NCBI GenBank assembly: GCA_947034885.2
Contig: OX344750.2
Span: forward strand, 45,432,821 to 45,496,820
Direction: 5' to 3'
DNA: 64,000 bases
From: Thuidium tamariscinum
Lineage: Eukaryota > Streptophyta > Bryopsida > Hypnales > Thuidiaceae
The number at the start of each line of letters is the position of its first letter. Positions within the stretch are counted from its first letter, which is position 1. Shown here piece after piece: positions 35,741-47,975 of the stretch. Made by a program: the position numbers and the translations under genes. Below the pieces are notes generated by a model. The model did not search any database and was not told the origin of the DNA. It worked only from the letters and a program-made list of their open reading frames with translations.

Positions 35741-35871
35741 CACTAGTAGAAGATCTACACGGTTATGTTGTTTTGATTGCTTTGATGATCAATAGATTTA
35801 TGTTAATCAATAGAAATCTATTGATCATCAATGCAACCAAAACAACATAACCAAGTAGTTTTCTACTAGTG
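35741..35871. mobile_element. CACTAG-ended hairpin MITE
   Basis: CACTAGTAGAA at the left and TTCTACTAGTG at the right are inverted. Arms of about 60 bp (GGTTATGTTGTTTTG.. against ..CAAAACAACATAACC, ATCAATAGATTT against AAATCTATTGAT) enclose a short loop near 35805. A 3-bp duplication is not convincing (GAA against AAA). Confidence 0.7.
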
Positions 35872-36184
35872 AAAAGAAGACGGCATAAAACCTTGATGCA
35901 ACTTTGACAACCCAAATGTGGCCGTAGTATGAAAGATCTCAACGACTAGGAAGGCGCCACGTAATAAGCCTCGAAAATCCTAGGCAAGGAATGATATGTG
36001 ATTGATGGATGAAAAGGAACATTTGACAACGAATAGAGTATTTGCAAGAAATTCTCACTCAAATCTTCAATCTCAATTTTTTTCCTTAAAAGGGACATTT
36101 AGCTCCCCATTTTTTTTTGTAGATATCTAGCGCAATTTAGCCAATTTTAAGAACATTGCTTCCTACACATTATAAAATTTAGAA

Positions 36185-36480
36185 ATTTATATTTGTATAG
36201 TAGTAATTAAGAACAACATTCTCTTATGGCAATTTGTCATCAATTTGTACCAAAGTAATGGACCCCTTACCAAGCCCATGAAATATAAATACTAAAATTT
36301 TAGATGAAATTATCAAAAAACTTTTTATTAAAAAACTAAAATTTGGATGAAAATAGAATTATGGATATGCAATATATACTACTATAATATTTTCTATCCA
36401 ATATGTGAATGAATGTTGAAATTTGGAGCACCACTATAATATTTAATATCGCTACCATGGAATATTTTTGTGGCGAATTG
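36185..36480. repeat. Dispersed repeat S, copy 1
   Basis: It matches 56170-56455 in inverted orientation: ATGTTGAAATTTGGAGCACCACTATA and CAATTTGT.ATCAATTTGTACCAAA are shared. The short open frame 36409-36726 that starts inside it has no domain and is not called as a gene. The surrounding 35872-37125 shows nothing else. Confidence 0.55.
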
Positions 36481-37124
36481 TCACCAAGAACTACCTCAAT
36501 TTTGACTCATGAGTTTACTATGATAAAAAAATTGGGTTTTTCCTTTAGGGTTTGCTTGACATTGACAAACAAGTGGCTTATGGGGCCTTGTCAATTGCCC
36601 CAGCCCATTTCACATCACTTCTTTCGCCTCAAGTCTTCTCTAAGTTGTAGTGGCTCCCTCTTGTCACTTTTCTGTCTTCTTGCTAATAAACTTGAGTTTT
36701 CTTGTACCTTTGCTAAAGCGCATTAACTTCTAGGCCCCATTTGTTTCCAATCATTCTTACTTCTTCAAGGTTGTAGAAGCATCATCAATCAATTGATGCT
36801 CTTGAGGTTCTGTAATTTTGTTTTCTTATATAGGCTACTCAAATTTTGCGAATTAGGAGGTTTAACTTAGCTATTTACGCATTTTAGCTGTGCTAATGAG
36901 GTTTAATTTAGAGTCCACAGAACAGGCTGCATTTGCATTTAGCTTTCATTAATTTGCAATTGGTTTGTTTTGGGTATTGATTTAGGGTTTTGTTATTTTC
37001 CTACATGAAAAACAATTTCAAATTCCTAACGCCTTCATGGAATTAGAACAAAACGTGTGCATAAGAGGATTTTCAACTAGTTTACAAGATTGTGAGTTCC
37101 CAAACACTGGGAACTCATTGGGAA

Positions 37125-37420
37125 CACAAGAAATGCAGTGCTGATGTGGTCGAGCGATTGCCATGTCAGAAAATACTAATTAAATAATTATTTTAATTGA
37201 TTATTTAATATTTTAAAAATATTTTCTTAAAAGAAAACGTTTTTTTAAATCATTTTATTTCTTTTTTAAACATTCTGAATTTTTTTGAAAAAATAAATTT
37301 TAATTTTTTTTTCAAAATTCAAAAATTCAGACCAGCAAGGGCTAGTCTGCAATAGTAGGAATAGTTTCTGGGAACACCCCTGAAACAATCTTCTTGGGGG
37401 CCAGAATTCCTCTTATGAAT
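37125..37420. repeat. Dispersed repeat U, copy 1
   Basis: It matches 59545-59775 in inverted orientation through TCGAGCGATTGCCATGTCAGA, a long AT tract of A/T homopolymers, and CTAGTCTGCAATAGTAGGAATAGTTTC. No coding capacity. From 37420 to 38430 only short unrecognised frames occur. Confidence 0.5.
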
Positions 37421-38432
37421 TGCAAAGGTTTAATTGACAAAATCAACTTCCTCAAATTTAACTCTTGACATGAAGAATTTGGATGTGCAAGGCTATCTTG
37501 GTCAAATTTTGGTAATATATTGTTGTGTTGTAATTTTCTCTTGTTTTGGTTTAAATACATGTTGCATTGTTGATGTCTTGCTGTCGTCAAAGATAATTGG
37601 AAAGCTTGGTGATAGCTTCAAGCAGATGAGTACTCATCTTCTTTACTAGCATTTGCACATTTGATTTGGAGCTTCATTTGGTTATGGTTTTTTTTATTGA
37701 GGATTGGTTTGTAGGAGGGATGATGGCTCCTCATTAATCTATCATGAATAAGTTCTTATATGAAAGAAGAATTATTTTGCTGAAGTGTGAGGTTGATGGT
37801 TTACTTTTGGTCTCGCAAGTTGAGCTTCCTAAGAGCTAAGGAGATTCTTCAACACCGACTAAAGCCTATAAGCTACAACCACTGATACATCTTGGCACCT
37901 TTGTACCCAACGTTCTCGACAACATTGACATGCCCACCAATTGCCTCTTTGGCCACAACTCTGGACATGATTATCATAAATCCAATATTGATTTCTATGG
38001 CCCACAGTTTGGCCCATGTACCACATCTAAGTTACAAATAGAATAGATAGTGGCAGGACTCATGGGTTGCATGTCTCCTATAGACTGAGAGTATATTAAG
38101 AATAGATAAAAAAATTCAATGGGTATATTGTAAGGTGTGTTTGGAGGTTGAGGAAAGAAAAGCTCTTTGTTCGAAAATTGAATTTTCTTTGAAATCATTG
38201 TAGTCAAAGGAAGACCAACACTTCCTTTGGTAAGGTAAAGGCCAGTGAATATTACTTCCTCAACAATAATATTCATGTGAAAAATGAGAGGATTTTCTTT
38301 GCTCAATTGGGGAAGGTTGGATACATTGTATTACAATGAGTGACGTAAGGGACAATCTAGGAACAAAAAAGGATGAATATGTAGTTCCATGCAATTTTGT
38401 AGTTGCTTATGTAAGGTCAACCTTTGATTGAA

Positions 38433-38790
38433 TATGAGTACATGTGGGAGTTGTTTGAGCTCTTAGGCATCCTAGACTTTCCTAAGAAGCAATGGAATAT
38501 TACAGTGGGATGAGAGATGGCAACCCACCTCGCCATCATGTTGTCTAATTACACAAGGGAAGTAATTTCTAAATACCATTTTTTGACAATTCCAATCTTG
38601 ACAATTCATGCATATATTTGCATAGACTTCCAAAGAATCCCGATCTTATTGTCCTTGACTAGACTTTAGGATGGCAATGGGTCTCAAGGTGTAAGAGGGG
38701 CTATTCAGGATATGCTTGTCCATCACTACATACTCTTAGTGAGGCAATCTGATGAGATTAAGCTTATTTGGTGAATTGGTGTAACTTAAG
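38433..38790 (+). pseudogene. Remnant of a hAT-type (DUF4371-like) transposase
   Basis: A single plus-strand frame with only two stops reads YEYMWELFELLGILDFPKK, then a TGA where the family has Trp in a GWEMA motif, then HAYICIDFQRIPILLSLTRL, a TAG, and DGNGSQGVRGAIQDMLVHH. It aligns with the segment YFYVVDSW...VVDG...GGL of the pseudogene at 30643-34250. The part around SADEV is missing. Both ends are truncated, the right one where the GC-richer island begins. Confidence 0.55.
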
Positions 38791-38799
38791 CTTAATTTC

Positions 38800-41700
38800 C
38801 ACTTCCCCGTTCCCACGTCCCAAGCCCGTCAGCAATCCCTGGCGTTGAAAGCGAATTTGATTCAATTCTCCGAGAGATGCACGCAAGGAACAATCGAGCA
38901 ACACATATAATAATTTAACTGCTGCAATTATTTGGAAATGATTGTCCCCGGAGGATTGGGAGTATTTTATAATATGGCTGACTTTGGCAGATGCTGGGAT
39001 TTTCTGAACTTAGCCTGTCTTTTAATTCTCTCAGTAATAAATGGTCGAGCGCGCTGCTTCCGTTCTCCTGATTGGGACGAGGGGAAGCGACAGTAAACGG
39101 GCCGCTCATGTTCCTTGCTCCGAATCTGGCGCTCCACCGCAGTCTCTAGCTGTCATGCGACAACCAATTTAACATTGCGAACATGAGTAGCATTTGATCG
39201 ATCTCCCGAATTGGGCATTTGGGCTTGCCTTGCGATCCATGAGGATGGAGTTGACCCTCGAATTCTGTAACTGCTCCCTCGTCCTCTGAACGCACACTCG
39301 TCGTGCACGCGGTGGCGCTGACTGCAAACTAACTGCAGCCTCGCGCTCTAGTTACTGAAGGTCAGTTTTACGCTTCGTCACCTTCCAATGTTGTGGAAGT
39401 CGCTTCTTCACTCTTCCAGAATTTCAAAATTAGAGTAACATTTTCGCCGTTTCGTGTCCAGAAGTGATTCTCTCTCGTGTGAGGATGGCTAGCGTAGCAA
39501 TTTAATTTAACCGCTGATCAAATAAGGAGTAGTTAGTTCTTCTTTGACAATGACTGCGTCGTAAAAGTTGAAGGCCAGGAGGGCCGAAATGCTGATGTGA
39601 GAGTCGCATTGATCGAACAATCACTGCTTCGGAATCTGAAAAGGGGAAGGATCAGGCCTTCCACAGGAGGGCAAACAAGGTCGGACCTCGCATCTTGTTG
39701 GAGCAACGCCCTCGTGATCCACGCAGCCTGATAAATTTGAAATGCTGACCCTCGAATAGTCTAATGCAGGTGCAGATACACAAAGATACATCCCAATCCG
39801 TCTCCTGCCTGCATCATGAGAAAGGAGTTGACCCCCAACTTCAGGCTAATCCTGTCATGCTATCGAGATCTACGGGCCTCACCGCCAACGCCTGGCTCCC
39901 GTCCTCCGGCCCCCCTATCGCGAGCTTCGTGCCTGGCCTGGAAATCAGTGCTTGCAGCAACTGCCCCAGATGTCAACTCGCTAAACCTCCAGAAATCCAG
40001 ACCCTTTCTCCAGCGTGAGCCATTAAGAAAGCGATCGATGTGAATGTGTGCCCAAAAAGAAGAAGAAAGCGACCAATATCATGCCCATGAATCATGCCTG
40101 GTCGATTTAACCGCGCCGTGAGGTGCACGAGGATGCAGTTGACCCCTGAAAGGCTTTCCCGAAGTGGCACCCTTCATTTTCGGATGAAGTTTCCCCACAG
40201 GCTGGCGGCAACTCCCTTTCGACCTAAATTGGATGCCATTGACCCGAGAGTGCGGTGACATCGTATATAGTCGCCAAAAAGGGATCCAAAAGGCTTCGGG
40301 AAAGCTTCCAATTAGTCTTCCGAAGACCTGGTTGGTCCAGCGCACTCGACCATCAACACACCGCCACTCCGCCAGAACCACAGCTTGCTACAGTCTGGCC
40401 AATTCTCCACTACCGCCGTGTGATTGGCTCGCTTCTCGGCTGGAACTGGGGTATGGTGCGTGGGTTTTGTTTTTGTTTTTCCAGGGCAGGCCTCAGTGCC
40501 TCACTGCTTTAAACTGGGGATGAGATTTGATGGGGAACCTAGGGTTGTGTTGTGTAATCGATCCATGGGACGGACTCTGTGCGTGAAAGCGGAAAGGAAT
40601 CATTATTATTTCCTTCCAAATACCGATGCGCTGGCTGCGTTTCCAGAGGAGTGTGCCCAGGCAATCATGTGAATATTCCGTCGAGTCACTTGACACGGCA
40701 TATTCCAGAGATATCAAAGTGGTCTGAGAAAAGTGGTTCTTTTCAAGCTCAGAGAGCCAGAGCAGCTCGAGGCTCTGGCTAAATTCCGAGAAACCGTCAG
40801 TTTCAAAGGAGGTAAAGCAAAAGGAAGGCAAATAAACTCGAGCAAAGCGGATGCAACAGCTGGAAGTTGGGGAATTTAAAGCACATGGGACCTTAACTCA
40901 GGGATTCAAAGTCTGGATTAGAGGGATTTGCGGGTGGCATGTAACTACCTTGATATGGTATAGTTTACAGGAACTCACTCTCGATTTCCCTCAAACGGGG
41001 AGAACCGGCATTTGGTGCAAAGAGAACCAGTGCAATCAATGAAGTACCGGTATCCGGATCAACTTCGGGGAGAACAGGCAGTTAATGGAATGTGACCTAG
41101 CTCAATCACCCAAATAACTGATAACTACAGGATACTTTCCATTCTAAAATTCTAAAAAAGACACAATTCCAGTAAAAATAGAGGCTCGTGGAAAACGAAG
41201 TTGAAAACCAGTTGACTAAAGAAAAGGAAGGATAACGACGAGCATGATCCTTCAACATTGTCCGCGAATTCACTGTGTAACTGTGGTCGAACCCTGGTCT
41301 TCAAATTCGGTGAGAACTTCATTGATCCGTCCGGTCTTTTACCAGTCAATGAAATTCTCCGTCTCATGTGCCCCCGAAGGCTGCATGAAAATGTCGGAGC
41401 TCGCAGGCAGAATTGCAGTACAGCCATGGCCTGCCATTGCATAAAATTCCCAGTCCATGAACACGATTCAAACACATTTCAACGGCACAACGGTGCAATG
41501 AACAGTGCAACGCTACTGAACACTAGCTTGGCAGATTGGCAATCAGTAGTAGCAGGAATCTGCAAAATTTATGTCTCTGTCTTCACTGGCACTCCCTGCA
41601 GGAATTGAATCGCGGAATCGGGGCAGGTGATGTCAACCCACAACAGTCCAGACTCCAGAGACCGCCTTCCCAGCGTGTAATTAAGAAAGCGCAAGGGATG

Positions 41701-42900
41701 GACCGTGCGGCCATGCGACCCTGCTTAATTAATTACCTTGCCCGGTCTTTGATTTCCTTGCGACGACCTCACTTAATCCGAGCCTGCTTGTGATCCATGA
41801 GGTCACAGGGCTCAAGCTTGTCCTCCCAGGGCTTGACTCCGAAGCTTTGGAGTACCACTTTATGCTTTAGGCGGATCGGCCATTGTCTCTTTGTACTAGC
41901 TTTGCCATCGCAATTTTATTTTTCTCGAGAAGCCTTCAAGTAAAAGTGCCTGCAGAATTGAAAGAAGGAAAACAAAAGAGGTCAATCTGGACAATTTATG
42001 ACCGGTCTGATCTGATTCAATGCGAGGTAAGTATGAACCCACCTAGCTAAATTTCGTCGTGTTTATGCGCTGAATTTCGTCGTGTTTATGCGCTGAATTG
42101 AATGGCGACTGGAACTCCACTTTCACATCATCGCTGGGTTAACTTATTTCGGTGGAGCCAGCGCATTCACGTCACAAACAAACACGCAAGCGCGTTCCGC
42201 CTGCGCAGCACCAGTCTGGCGTCTGGCTGATACAGCTCCTCCTCGCTCGATGCTCGCGAAGGAAACGAGGACGACCTACAGTACTGCACTTCAGTGAAAA
42301 TTGTACTGCAAACACGATCTGACTGCGATCATTATCGACTTCAATGCAGATTGCGCGCAATGATTCGATTGCAGAAGTAGTAATTCCGATCCATTCGTAA
42401 AAGTTAAGCTAGCAATGTGATCGAGGGAATCAAACAGCAGCAAGGGAATTTCAATTACTCTGGCAATTTGTCAAAGGAAAAAACACTTAATTATGCATCT
42501 CATTTTTGGTGATCAGAGACTTGCAAATTTAGTTGAAATTGCCCTGCCCTGGCTCACCCTGTGAAGCGAAGATTTGGGTCATTCCATTGTGGAGACCAGC
42601 AGTGTGCTGCTCCTCAACTTCCTGGCACCGGTCCGAACTGTGATCAGGATGATTCTGAGCAAGCCTTACATGCAAATCAAAGTCCAAGATTGGCGATATA
42701 TTGTACTTACTAATTTCCTGTCAACTTCCAAGGCACCTCCATAAAACCCAAGCTCCCCCACACGTACATCTGCAAATTTCAAAGTCTAAATTTTTACGCT
42801 GTGCTGAGCCAAAGTTTACGAACGACATAATTCTTCGAGGAGCTTGAATGAGAGATACTTAGTCGTTCTTAAAACTCCTCATCACTAGATTACTTACCGT
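38800..42900. other. Large GC-richer island without a recognisable gene
   Basis: About 4 kb of mixed composition with many short frames on both strands (none above about 116 codons) and no domain or splice-consistent chain. Minus-strand copies of the recurring module lie at 39229-39261 (GGATGGAGTTGACCCTCG with GATCCATGAGG), 39824-39836 and 40120-40148. The word GCTCATGTTCCTTGC is at 39103 and ATTAAGAAAGCG occurs at about 40022 and 41680. A 24-bp unit (ATTTCGTCGTGTTTATGCGCTGA) is tandemly doubled at 42051-42098. Confidence 0.5.
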
Positions 42901-43225
42901 TGATCGAGAGGGCCCGAAGGTATTCACCGTGACAGATGCTAAGCTCAACAGTAAAGTGAATACACCTAAAAGCGCGTTAGGAAGCCATGAGAGTAAATAT
43001 GGACTCTCTACAGGCCTGTCAAGGTTTGACATGCCAGTCTATTACTAGAGGTCTAAAGCTATATTGAGCTAAAAAAGAACAAAATCATTGACACAAATGT
43101 GTTTCAGTTTGTGTGAATATTGTGAGCATTTATCAGTTTCTCTCCTTTTTTATTTTGAATCTATCAGAGGAGGGTACTCCAATGCCTTAGTTTATTTTTA
43201 GTTATGTGTTAGTCTAATGTCAACA

Positions 43226-43511
43226 TGGCGAATTTTGTTAAAATGGTAGTATTTCAAATGCCATTTTTCAAACCGCACGGTTTGAACTACAACTGACATC
43301 TAGGATTGGTATAAATTTTCAAAATCTAAGACAAATATAGATTTCAAACCACACAGTTTGAATATCATATCTTGGACAAGTATAGATTTCAGACATCTAC
43401 AACATGTTTAGATTTCAAAAATCTATGATAGTTTTACTTTTTAGACCACACGGTCTGAACCGTCAAAAGTGTCAAACTAATGGAATACTGCCATTTTAAC
43501 AAAATTCGCCA
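43226..43511. mobile_element. MITE W with 26-bp inverted ends and internal palindromes
   Basis: Left TGGCGAATTTTGTTAAAATG and right CATTTTAACAAAATTCGCCA are inverted, extending inward through AGTATT/AATACT. Length 286 bp, no coding capacity. Three related palindromes lie inside, a TTCAAACC..GGTTTGAA type at 43267-43286, one at 43343-43362, and a TTTAGACC..GGTCTGAA type near 43440-43459. A clear target duplication was not found. A decayed relative lies at 62560-62790. Confidence 0.75.
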
Positions 43512-43808
43512 CCAACACAAAAGACAACAAGCTACTAAAGGTGCAATTGCCCCTTCAATTCAATTTTTTTTATTGTTCGCACTTACTTTTGTTAGGGAGA
43601 GATGACAAGCTCCTACTTTCATGGTCCACCCAAAAGCTACAACTTGAATTTTTTTTCATTTCTTTGTGATTAAATGCTTTGACAATTGTAAAACTAACAT
43701 GAGCGACATTAGGGGAAAAAAAGTGTCAAGCAAAAATAAATATTATCTAAGGATCCCCTCCATTACTTCTTAGCGGCCCTATAGACTGTCCATATTTTCT
43801 TTGATGCT

Positions 43809-44552
43809 GGGTGATTGCAAGAAATACTTGTCCTATTTTTTGTCCCCTTGACCTCCAACGAGTAGTTTTTTACTCATAACTTTTGCATCGTTTGCCCTAT
43901 CAACTTGAAATTTGGAAGGAACGTGTACACAAAAGTTTTATATATTGCATATTTTTTTCAATTTTTTTAAGATTAGTTTACTATTTTTAAACTGCCCCAA
44001 ATTGGCTGTCTACCTTCACCATTTTGGGGGGTTTTAGTCCTATTTTTTACTCAAAAATCCGAATTTGAAGCCACAAATTGGACAAGTTGGAGTTCTACTA
44101 ACATTTCAAGGATTGATAGTGAGTTTTTATAAAAATAGTAAAATGTCTATTGTCCACATGGGGTCAAAGTGACCTTCCTTTGCACAAACTCTACGAAGAG
44201 GGAAAAAAAATTTAGAGGAATTTTTTTCTTGCAATATGTTTAGAAAAATGTGTTTTCTTAAAATGATTTTTTGATTTTTTTTAATTATTAAAAATAAAAA
44301 AGTCTACAGACCCTTTTTCTGCTATTTTCTACTCCTTGTGGCCTATGAAGTATTTATAGTAGTCTATAGTACTGCATAATACTACATAGTACTACACTGA
44401 CGGCCCAGATTTGCAAGTGCCCAAAATCAACGGTTAAGATTTGTAGGCACGCGTCAGACGCGCTATACTGTCAAGATCGCGTAGTACTACCAGTACTATG
44501 CCAAAAAACAGCATTTTGAGCCAAAAACGTGAAGTGTTTCTTGCAATCACCT
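43809..44552. mobile_element. Non-autonomous TIR element E5
   Basis: Left GGGTGATTGCAAGAAATACT, right GTTTCTTGCAATCACCT, perfect TGCT duplication at 43805-43808 and 44553-44556. Length 744 bp. It aligns over its whole length with E2. Near 44350-44500 it has ATAGTACTAC subterminal words and a CpG-bearing stretch CACGCGTCAGACGCG. Confidence 0.9.
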
Positions 44553-44558
44553 TGCTAT

Positions 44559-44747
44559 CACTACAAGAGAAAGGAGTGTTTTAAGTAGTGTCCTAGACAT
44601 CATGTCTTTTAAGTAATGTCTTTTAAGTAAGGTTTTAAGTAAAATTTTACTAACAATACAGTCTTTTTAGTAAAATTTTACTTAAAACCTTACTTAAAAG
44701 ACATGATGTCTAGGACATTACTTAAAACACCCCTTTCTCTTGTAGTG
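44559..44747. mobile_element. CACTA-type hairpin MITE 1
   Basis: CACTACAAGAGAAAGG at the left and CCTTTCTCTTGTAGTG (one mismatch tolerated) at the right, with a TAT 3-bp duplication on both sides (44556-44558, 44748-44750). CACTACAAGA is the classic En/Spm-like terminus. The arms pair almost to the centre (GACATCATGTCTTTTAAGTAA against TTACTTAAAAGACATGATGTC), so the transcript would be one long hairpin. It is inserted directly beside E5. Confidence 0.9.
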
Positions 44748-45010
44748 TATGTGGCATATCTGATGTGTTGTACAAAATAAATGACATTTTTTGTACATTG
44801 GTAAAAGACTATGAAACAAAATGCAAGTGATTCTATAATTTTTGGATTTGTTGTGAATTAGTTGGAAATTTTGAAAGATGCAAGGTTTAGGATGTCATGT
44901 AGGTGATGCAAAAATGCATGAAGAAATGACAATAGTAGAATCAAAACATGTGACAAAGTTTACCAAAAATTAACTACTTGTAAGGTTGGCACTTCCATAG
45001 TATTGTAAAT

Positions 45011-45760
45011 GGGTCATTGCAAGAAACGGCGTTCAAAAAGCATAGCGTTTTTCACAGTACTCCTGTTTTTTCAAGAGTACTTTAAAATTAGAAAAATAAT
45101 TTTAAAAAAAGATTAAAAAAAATAAGTTTCTTATATATATATATCTTTAAGAAGAAGGTACCCTAAGAAGGAAAAGTATAGAAAAAATTTCTAAGTAGGT
45201 GAACTAGAAAAGTGCAAAATCTCGTGAAAGTAGTTTTGTCATTGTAATTTCACATTTTAATTTATAGAAAATAGAGAAAGAAATTTTTCTTAAAACTAAA
45301 AATTGGACTTTTAGGAAGAGTTGATATTGATGACATTTCACCAAAAAAAAGATCCAAGAACCATCTTTAATGTTCTAAAATTGTGCGCAACAAAAGTGTT
45401 GTTTGTACTCTTATGGAGGACTTAAATAACGTATTTTTAGATTTCCTTTGGTATATATGAGTTTTTTTTATTATGCAAGTAGACCATGAAAGTTTCAACT
45501 CCAAATATTTAAATTTAGGGGCTCATAACGTAGTAAAAACCTCTAAACCTCAACTTGTGACAAATTAACAAAAATAGTTTTTAAATATTAAATGATTTTT
45601 TTAATTTATAAAAAATAAGAAATGTGATAATAATAAAGTTATACATCTTCAATAAAAATTTCATGTTCATTCGACTTGTACTTCAAAAGTTATTGTAGAC
45701 AATGAGAGAGTATGTCCAATTGTGACAGCAAAATAGTACCACCGTTTCTTGCAATGACCC
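45011..45760. mobile_element. Non-autonomous TIR element E6
   Basis: GGGTCATTGCAAGAAACGG at the left and CCGTTTCTTGCAATGACCC at the right are perfect inverted ends, with AAAT duplicated at 45007-45010 and 45761-45764. Length 750 bp. Internally closest to E3 (shared AGAAGGTAC, AAGTAGGTGAACTAGAAAAGTGCAAAAT and TTTCACCAAAA words). Confidence 0.9.
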
Positions 45761-46002
45761 AAATAGATATGCACACTATAGAAAATGGTCCCCAACTTTG
45801 CCTTATACTTGTCCTTTTAACATGCACCATTTTAGATATCCTCTCTATTCATTTTTCCTTTAAAAATAAGGATTGATTTGGAGTAGTGGTCCATTTTAGG
45901 TGTAATTATAGTATACCTCAATTGATGATGTAGGGTACATCCACTTTATCAAGTGGCTTTATATCACCAAGCCTATAGAATTCCCATGGATAAAGCTAGC
46001 TC

Positions 46003-46155
46003 TACTACAAGAAAATGAGGGTATAAATGACTTGTTCACAATGACTACACCGACAACAATGACTACAAAACAGTCATTTTGTAGTCATTTTGCAATCATT
46101 GTTGTCAGTGCAGTCATTGCGGACAAATCATTTATATCCCCATTTTCTTGTAATG
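46003..46155. mobile_element. CACTA-type hairpin MITE 2
   Basis: TACTACAAGAAAATG at the left and CATTTTCTTGTAATG at the right, with CTC duplicated at 46000-46002 and 46156-46158. The arms pair through GGTATAAATGA/TCATTTATATCC and ACAACAATGACTACA/TGCAATCATTGTTGT. The terminal base pair has drifted from C/G. Length 153 bp. Confidence 0.85.
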
Positions 46156-47105
46156 CTCTTCATTAATCTCCATTATTTAGAATGAATCTAAAATATGTTT
46201 TAAATTATAGGACAACTATTGAATCCGTAAGGATATCAATTATTTGATTTCCTTGAATGGGTACAATTTTGGCACCAAAAATTGTATTAAATGTTTTCAA
46301 TTTAATGAAATTGATTTTTTTTATTTTTTTAGAAGGAATCACACAAGTTTGAATGTAAATATTGAAACATATTCCACATAATAGTTAGTATTCTTATCTT
46401 CTAGGAGGTTACCATTTCTCTAAAATTTCTACGTTATAAGAACTTGTTGATGGATTGATATTATTATAGAGGCTTTTAATGTCGTGCCTTTTTCAATGGT
46501 AGAAAAAAAAAGTTCTAAGTACATCTCATTTAAGAATGACACATTATATAATTAATTTGTTGGATATGTAAGCAATTATATTTTCATTGGAATTGTGAGA
46601 CCTTAAGGAACAGAATATAGACACGCGGCTAGTCACTTACAATAAATAATTATAGTTGATATAGAACCTATAAACAACTTCTCTAAATAATCATCTAATT
46701 AAGTAATAGTATTAACAATGCTTCCTAGACTATGATTTTTTAAAGCCAAAAATGATTATTCTAGTTCATATATATAAGATACAATAAATACATAAAATTG
46801 AATCAATAAATACACTCACTTTAGAGTTTAGACCCTTTACCAAAACTATACTATCTACATTATTCTTCAAAATTTACATTCTCTTGAGAGTGAGCCTTAG
46901 AGGGTGGACATTGGGTTCATTTATAAAAAAAAAACTTGAAAATTCATAATTTTTTCATATAATGTCCAAAAAGTAAAGGTTGAAAGAATTTGGAATATTT
47001 TTCTAAGACCTTACAAAGTACAAACTATAAGACAATTTATTTGAAAATTCAAATTAAGTTTTCTATTCTAAATTATTTAGTTGTACTTATCAAATATATA
47101 TTTCA
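46156..47105. other. AT-rich intergenic DNA, no gene
   Basis: No frame of note, and no inverted ends or tandem structure recognised. Confidence 0.45.
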
Positions 47106-47975
47106 TTAACCCCTAAAGGACCAACATGCCTTTTTTGGCAACATAGCAATTTTGGGCAGGTACGTGTGGCTAGAGATTTCCATATTTTGGAACCAAACTT
47201 TAATAAAAGGTGTGAACAAGGAGTATCTTCAAAGCCCAACAATTTTTGTGACTTTTGACTACATGGTTGAAAAGTTATTGCATAAAATGTTGTTTGTTTC
47301 TCAACTTGGGTAGTTCGGGCAGATTAAAAAAATCATTTTTTTTGGGAATAAAAATTTGAAATTGGTTTTATAGATTTATATATACATGGAAAGCTTTGAA
47401 TCATTCCTTTTGGATTAATAAGTCAAAAGTAATGAAGAATTTTAGTTTGCAGGTAGTTATGGATTTTCTTCTCTAAAATGTAGGTTGTTTATTACAACAT
47501 TTGAAGCATTGGGATTGGCATTTTTCAATTCAATAAATAAATTGTTACCATATTTGTATTTTGAATCATTCTCTAGTTCTTTCTACTTACTATTCTTTTT
47601 GTACATGTTATACAATTCCAAATGATATAAAAAATTTCAAGCATGTAGCCAACTTGAATTGGAGAATGAATCCAAAGAGTTGCAACCATTTTGGACATTT
47701 TTTCATACAAATGTGGCCAGGTTGTGAAGTACAACTGCCCGGATTTTTGCAGTAGAAAAAAAATGATTTTTGTAACTTCAAACACTAATATCTTGCAATC
47801 TACATGGTGGAAATTCCTGAAATTTTTTCTACATCTTTCCAAACTAGTGCACTAAAAGATCCTACAGTTACATATGTCAAAAAATGTTTTTAAAAAAGAA
47901 TTTGGTAGCTACCCTAGAAATGACAGTTTTGAAGCAGTTTTGGTGGAAACATAGTTGTGATCCTTTAGGGATTAA
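47106..47975. mobile_element. Foldback family Z, long copy Z2
   Basis: Left TTAACCCCTAAAGGACCAAC and right GTGATCCTTTAGGGATTAA are inverted ends, with TTAA at both edges. The left third matches Z1 (TTGGCAACATAGCAATTTTGGGCAG). The right two thirds match the reverse complement of Z3 (16154 onward). Length about 870 bp. Open frames on both strands at 47561-47842 arise from repeat sequence. Confidence 0.7.

Noticed and set aside
36409-36726. 105-codon frame and its relative at 55937-56248 sharing MNVEIWSTTI
   Set aside because: The common start lies in dispersed repeat S; the rest of the two frames is unrelated.
43809-45760. Possible single larger transposon with E5 and E6 as its two ends
   Set aside because: Each element has its own complete inverted ends and its own 4-bp duplication (TGCT and AAAT), so they are separate insertions.
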